Shown here: one piece after another, positions 6,889-10,198 of the stretch
Layout of the letters: each line of letters starts with the position of its first letter
Numbering within the stretch: position 1 is the first letter of the stretch
Assembly (NCBI GenBank): GCA_003024985.2
Contig: PXIH01S0007896.1
Strand: one strand, 5' to 3'
Length of the DNA stretch: 10,198 nt
Source: Euperipatoides rowelli
Taxonomy: Eukaryota > Onychophora > Udeonychophora > Euonychophora > Peripatopsidae
Position numbers and translations under genes: made by a program
The notes under the pieces: generated by a model
The model's input: the letters and a program-made list of their open reading frames with translations, nothing else
The model's database searches: none
Told to the model about the DNA's origin: nothing

Positions 6889-7092
6889 ATGCACACTACA
6901 AGTAAAGGCTATATTATCTCACTCCTTTTATCCTATCCAGATGTGATCCATCTTAACTATCATGACTGGCAAACACAGTTCTTGCCCAAGCTCTTCTCCT
7001 GCCAACCTTCCAAAACAGAACTTATTTCTGTTCATGTAGAACACACGCTTCATGAAAACGTAGATACTAGAATAATACATAAAGCTGTATAA
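6889..7092 (+). other. Exon-like patch, unrecognised
   Basis: A + strand ATG frame of 67 codons ends at TAA 7090-7092. A good acceptor-like tract (CTCACTCCTTTTATCCTATCCAG, 6918-6940) precedes the GC-richer part, and donor-like GT sites lie at 7035 and 7060. The peptide contains YPDVIHLNYHDWQTQFLPK, which faintly recalls the PDVIHxHDW motif of glycogen/starch synthase-like glycosyltransferases. Nothing around it supports that assignment and I do not make it. The minus strand is also open here (VFMKRVFYMNRNKFCFGRL). A single internal exon or a repeat relic are both possible. Confidence 0.25.
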
Positions 7093-7640
7093 AATATTGA
7101 ACATAAAGTTAACTCATTGTATACCATAGCCAGATGTTTAATCTACTTTAGGTTTTATTTATAATTAAATAATTAATGAATCTAATTAAATGAGATAAAT
7201 TTATGAAAAGATATAAATATATAAAACCTATCATTTAATGGTATTTACTTTATTTATACCTAATTTAAAGATTTAAGATTAACTAGTAGCCAGGGGATGG
7301 TACACACTTCCAATTGTTCTGACCCTGTCTCCTAAACTACTTTGTGTTTCCCATTACATTTATTTTTTATTCTTACATTTTACAGCATATACAGTATCAT
7401 TAAATTTGGTTAGGACTTGTTTCTACTGCAAGTTATCATCCACTCTATTTTAGGCCATGGTAATTACAGTCTAGTTTTTTTTTTCTTACCTCTTTGTTTT
7501 TGTTGAGCAGGATGCTATTTAAAAAGTAAAGTTTTTGTTGTCATTCCAATAACTTCACATAAAATTTTTAATATCAGAAATGGTGTATCTTTGTACAATG
7601 CAAATTTTATAATACCGACTAAAAGTTCAATAACTTTAGT
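7093..7640. other. AT-rich spacer, no gene seen
   Basis: Simple A/T sequence up to about 7280, then ordinary sequence with pyrimidine runs. Acceptor-like ends (TTACATTTTACAG at 7373-7385) and, on the minus strand, a donor-like AGAG/GTAAGA near 7487-7497 occur, but no adjoining open frame supports an exon. Confidence 0.4.
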
Positions 7641-7710
7641 GAATTACAAATATACAAATACAAATATGTCGGACAACAACAGACTATAGTCCAGCAAGGT
7701 TGTCCCTAGG

Positions 7711-7742
7711 TTGTATATGTTCCACCAGTGGAACATATACAA
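7711..7742. repeat. Perfect 15-bp inverted repeat with a 2-bp centre
   Basis: TTGTATATGTTCCAC (7711-7725), CA, GTGGAACATATACAA (7728-7742). All 15 positions pair, a striking match at this length. The pairing can be extended loosely outward (TTGTC on the left, GACAA on the right) with a small bulge. It could form a cruciform or bind a symmetric protein. No tract or gene around it indicates a terminator or operator role. Confidence 0.95.
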
Positions 7743-8325
7743 TGACAATGGCTGTGTTTTTTTAAAAAAAACTTTGAGCTTGAGCTCCGAGTAGCTGTAC
7801 ACATCATAGAGTACAAACAGAGTGGAGACAGAGTCCAAGATTATTAAAATACGCTAACAGAGTAATAAAATATGGAGGCAAAATGAGAAAAGGTGTAAAA
7901 TAGATGAAAAAAAAAAGCTTTTCATTTTAACTAAATCTTCACTAGAAGATGCTTTTAATGGTCTATTGACAGATAGAAAAAGCAACAATGTCCATGGCAA
8001 TATTTGAACATGTGATTTGTTCCATTTTAAAGTCAGCATGCTTGCTATCTGTGCCACAAAGACATAAAACTAGCATCTGAATCTCAGACTTCACTTATCC
8101 TTCAACCAAACATAGATGGTAGCTATTGCTATCTCATTGCCTGAAAACAATTCATTTTTCAGCATTTAAAAATAGTCACTGCCATCATAAAAGATCAAGT
8201 ATAGTCAAAATAAGAAAATTATGTAGAGAAAATAGTGCCTAGATAAATAATAGATCAGATAAGTCATAATTGACATTTGTAAATATCAATAAAGTTTATT
8301 TTCCTCCACTTTGAATTTTGATTGT
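7743..8325. other. Mixed spacer with a small protein-like stretch
   Basis: A T7A8 palindrome (GTTTTTTTAAAAAAAAC) lies at 7756-7772. A less AT-rich stretch just after it reads FELELRVAVHIIEYKQSGDR on the + strand from about 7773 to a TAA near 7845, only about 24 codons. Minus-strand frames at 7644-7838 and 7854-8057 begin at TTG or GTG and show no family. No gene is supported. Confidence 0.35.
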
Positions 8326-8345
8326 CATGATGCATTGTGGGTAGT
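8326..8345 (-). promoter_or_regulatory. ZNF143/Staf-like motif
   Basis: The minus strand reads ACTACCCACAATGCATCATG, close to the ZNF143 (Staf) consensus core CCCAnnATGCAnYRYG. In animals this factor acts at promoters of snRNA and housekeeping genes. No such gene is visible here, and this motif is also carried by transposable elements. Sequence match only. Confidence 0.3.
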
Positions 8346-8377
8346 GCTCTGAATCCCAATGCTTTTACTAGGGGTAG

Positions 8378-8515
8378 TAAGAGCTCACTCCAATAGTGCT
8401 CGATGTTTATTAAAATCCACCATAGGGTGTGCTACGATTTTTTAAAATCCAATTTCTCTAGATTAAGATAGCGCTCTTATGTACTCCGAGTGCTCGAAGT
8501 TTTTTAAAAAACGTA
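8378..8515 (+). repeat. Diverged direct repeat of about 40 bp
   Basis: AGAGCTCACTCCAATAGTGC then TCGATGTTTATTAAAA (about 8380-8415) is echoed by GCGCTCTTATGTACTCCGAG then TGCTCGAAGTTTTTTAAAA (about 8471-8509), roughly 95 bases later. A partial third relative (GTGCTACGATTTTTTAAAAT) sits between them at 8429-8448. The last copy ends in a perfect palindrome, GTTTTTTAAAAAAC (8499-8512). Together with the ZNF143-like site this suggests an old repeat element spanning about 8300-8515; its ends are not defined. Confidence 0.5.
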
Positions 8516-9662
8516 CTTATTATCATAAGATTTTACATCAAGCAAACAAGTTTAACACTACCTAGACTGACTACCAATGAATCGTTTCGTTGTCTATTGT
8601 CAATCCAAACAGACGACTGACAAAGTGTCTCATTTTTTTTTTGTATGTTAATATTTTTTATACATATTTTACATTTCTTTCATATTTTATTGTTAGTTAT
8701 AAGCATTCAAAGATCAAATACATTTCAAATAAAATAAATTTTGCATTATTTTTATTTTATTTTAGAAGATACATAATGCTTTGCCAAAAATAAAAATACG
8801 GTGAAAATCTCTTTCAATTTTATTGCCGCCTTTTAGATTGCCTTATCATGAATAATATAGTAATAATGTTACCGGTCCATCTGGATGTTAAAGAAAAGAA
8901 AAAAAAAATTGATATCATAAAATATAAAAAAAAAATTTCAGTTAGCGCACTTCTTTTTTGTAAAAATGGCTGTCCTAATTAGCATATATATATTTTTTAC
9001 AAGAGCGTTCTACTTAATTTATTTTTTATCAATAGACAGATTATCTAAAATGAAGGCTGCAAAAAAAATATCAAGATGATACATTTAAAAATGGAGGTAT
9101 AGGATTTTTCTTACCAAAAGCTAAATTATGTTAGTCTGGAGGGATTTCTCAGCAAAAAAATAAAAACATCATTTTAAAATCATTCTCACATTTATCTTTA
9201 ATACTTCATACGATTTTTGAACACAATCTAGCATTTATAAAAAATCACAGAGAGATGGAAAATTCATAAACATCGTTGTTGCTATTTTAAGATGAAACAC
9301 AAAGTGTCCATGGATTTCAAATAAAACATATATTTCTGAATCCATGATAAAATTGTTCTCACAAAACTGTTAAAATTCACCAAAGCATATATTTGCATTA
9401 TATATGTATGTTTGTTAACAGGAACTTGTTCATATTCAAATATAAAATATATGTCTCTCACTGTCATTTTCACTAGTACACAAGATTAAACAAAAATATT
9501 ATTTTTTTTTCCCTTCAATTTAGCTATCTATAAAAAAAAAATAATATGCATTCCTATCAATCATATCAAGTCTTGAGGGAAGTGTTTTAACACTCCTCCA
9601 CAAATCCAAACAGGGAGGATGGATGGAAGCAAATTTTTAAATACCAGTTTTCATTATTAAAA
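8516..9662. other. AT-rich region, no gene seen; possible 3' UTR side of the minus-strand gene
   Basis: Long A/T-rich stretch with many homopolymer runs. Frames at 8590-8793 (+) and 9282-9473 (-) are low-complexity and match nothing. CATGGATT (9309-9316) pairs with AATCCATG (about 9340-9347) around a loop of about 23 bases. GAGG/AGTGTT and AACACT/CCTC form a small bulged hairpin at 9575-9598, about 65 bases past the stop of the minus-strand candidate exon. The nearest canonical minus-strand AATAAA is around 9018-9023, distant from that stop. Confidence 0.4.
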
Positions 9663-9830
9663 TTAAGAGTCAAGTCTTCTACAAACATCTAAGATATCTG
9701 GATAAATTTTGTCAACACCGAAATCATTAGTTTCTCCATACCCCAAGAGGCAATACAATAAATTGTCGTGCCTATTCTTAAAATTGTTCATAACCCAGTG
9801 TGCAGTCCTATTTAAAAAAGTACCAGGGTG
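9663..9830 (-). CDS. Candidate terminal coding exon, unrecognised protein
   Basis: On the minus strand a pyrimidine-rich acceptor (ATCTTTTAGTTTTAGTTTTAG, ending at 9831) leads into 55 codons closed by TAA at 9663-9665. The peptide begins HPGTFLNRTAHWVMNNFKNR and ends DKIYPDILDVCRRLDS. It has one potential N-glycosylation site (NRT) and two cysteines, with balanced, globular-looking composition. The frame is closed by repeated TAG codons within the acceptor tract itself, as expected if coding starts at the splice. It starts in phase 0, compatible with the candidate upstream exon at 10058-10147. I recognise no family. The length alone is within chance expectation; the acceptor, the phase match and the composition raise it above the other patches. 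An intact upstream exon outside the window is an alternative. Confidence 0.33.
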   Translation of the reverse strand, partial: HPGTFLNRTAHWVMNNFKNRHDNLLYCLLGYGETNDFGVDKIYPDILDVCRRLDS

Positions 9831-9891
9831 CTAAAACTAAAACTAAAAGATGGGGGNCCAGGGTGCTAAAACTAAAACTAAAAGATGGGGG
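9823..9891 (+). repeat. Exact 34-bp duplication on both sides of an N
   Basis: CCAGGGTGCTAAAACTAAAA plus the next 14 bases (ending GATGGGGG) occurs at 9823-9856 and again, identical, at 9858-9891, separated only by the N at 9857. An error-free tandem copy meeting exactly at an ambiguous base suggests two overlapping contig ends joined without being merged. A real tandem duplication with a low-quality base between copies is possible. The duplicated unit contains the acceptor tract of the candidate terminal exon. Confidence 0.9.
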
Positions 9892-10057
9892 AGGGGGGGG
9901 GGGCGGTGCTGCCAGAATTTTTAATATTGGATATGAGGCCAAAAGGTTCTATTTATTTTAAGTTAAAAGTTAGTGGTGTAAGCTAATTGTTTTCAGTGGA
10001 CCCTTAAATAATATATTATAAATGATATATTATAATTAATTCTAATTTTAAACAAAC
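9831..10057 (-). other. Candidate intron of the minus-strand gene model
   Basis: 227 bases as written, or about 192 if the 34-bp copy plus N is an artefact. On the minus strand it begins GTTTGT, a usable but weak donor, and ends TTTTAG. It includes a C-rich tract (complement of 9887-9906) before the acceptor, plus the A/T repeat ATATATTATAA, which occurs twice (10011-10021 and 10025-10035). Depends entirely on the exon calls on either side. Confidence 0.25.
9887..9906 (+). repeat. G-rich homopolymer tract
   Basis: G5, A, then an 11-base G run, C, GG. With the G5 of the preceding copy it could form a G-quadruplex, and it is hard to sequence through. It directly follows the duplicated segment with the N, in line with an assembly break here. 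Confidence 0.8.
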
Positions 10058-10147
10058 ATCATCTTCAGGCAAATCAGCAACAATCTGAACATGATGTGAC
10101 TGTGTGTTCAGTAGCAGAATGATGATCAGCAACCAAGTCTTTCTCAT
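10058..10147 (-). CDS. Candidate first coding exon with signal-peptide-like start
   Basis: On the minus strand an ATG at 10147 opens 30 codons up to a possible donor (GATGAT then GTTTGT). The start has signal-peptide form: a basic n-region (MRKTW), a hydrophobic core (LLIIILLL), then a polar stretch (NTQSHHVQ) where cleavage could fall, followed by an acidic end (LPEDD). If unspliced the frame runs 13 more codons to a TAA near 10018. The frame also stays open upstream of the ATG to the window edge, so the true start could be farther upstream. Joined in phase 0 to 9830-9663 it gives about 85 residues, the size of a small secreted protein. The weak donor and lack of family likeness keep this tentative. 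A short leucine-rich stretch arises readily by chance in AT-rich DNA. Confidence 0.3.
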
Positions 10148-10198
10148 TACGGTATTTATTATTAAATACAAATGAACAATTGTTTTATCAGAAATCTT

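Noticed and set aside
6889-7092. Glycogen/starch synthase-like identity from PDVIHLNYHDWQT
   Set aside because: A single short resemblance with no other synthase motif nearby; kept only as an unassigned exon-like patch.
7485-7560. Minus-strand donor AGAG/GTAAGA suggesting an exon
   Set aside because: The frame before the donor is closed within about 20 codons and no acceptor with a matching open exon was found.
7854-8057. 67-codon minus-strand frame
   Set aside because: Starts at GTG, becomes a phenylalanine/leucine-rich low-complexity run and shows no domain.
1-10198. CRISPR array, tRNA, rRNA or bacterial operon
   Set aside because: No regularly spaced palindromic repeats with unique spacers, no tRNA B-box or rRNA core sequence, and no tightly packed long reading frames.

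Overview
This is AT-rich DNA (about 70% A+T by eye) with long A/T runs, single-base Ns, many small repeats and no long reading frame on either strand. That fits intergenic or intronic DNA from a eukaryote. A decayed ISXO2/Merlin-like transposase, an imperfect TTAGGG tract, GT-AG style splice signals and transposon debris point to an animal, most likely an invertebrate such as a mollusc. The phylum is an inference. No bacterial operon, rRNA, tRNA or CRISPR array is visible.

Layout. 1-500 is AT-rich spacer. 501-1180 looks like a non-autonomous DNA transposon: its ends match in inverted orientation and it carries a 41-bp tandem repeat (980-1139) in which each unit has a CTCF-like core. 1140-3000 is mostly AT-rich, with weak exon-like patches (1299-1436, 1680-1787, 2010-2171), A-runs, a telomere-like tract (2762-2792) and small duplications. 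3088-3541 is the best-supported coding relic: the C-terminal half of an ISXO2-like (IS1595/IS1016/Merlin) transposase, broken by two frameshifts and two stops. 3644-3958 holds a repeated 'TGGAnATAGAAC' motif. 4457-5065 is an inverted repeat enclosing a minus-strand cysteine-rich coding relic. 5066-8300 is AT-rich with four less AT-rich, exon-like patches and two very good hairpins (5176-5209 and 7711-7742). 8326-8515 has a ZNF143-like motif and a direct repeat.

The right end (9663-10147, minus strand) holds the only plausible host gene: a first exon with a signal-peptide-like start and a terminal exon behind a pyrimidine-rich acceptor. The two join in phase 0 and would encode a secreted protein of about 85 residues. 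The proposed intron contains an exact 34-bp duplication on either side of an N, which looks like an assembly seam.

Caution. At this base composition about 8% of codons are stops by my rough estimate, so a dozen or more open stretches of 50 codons are expected by chance in a window this size. Only the transposase relic is supported by family motifs I recognise with confidence; the other coding calls are tentative. No functional pathway connects these features. The window reads as transposon graveyard plus the possible edge of one small gene.
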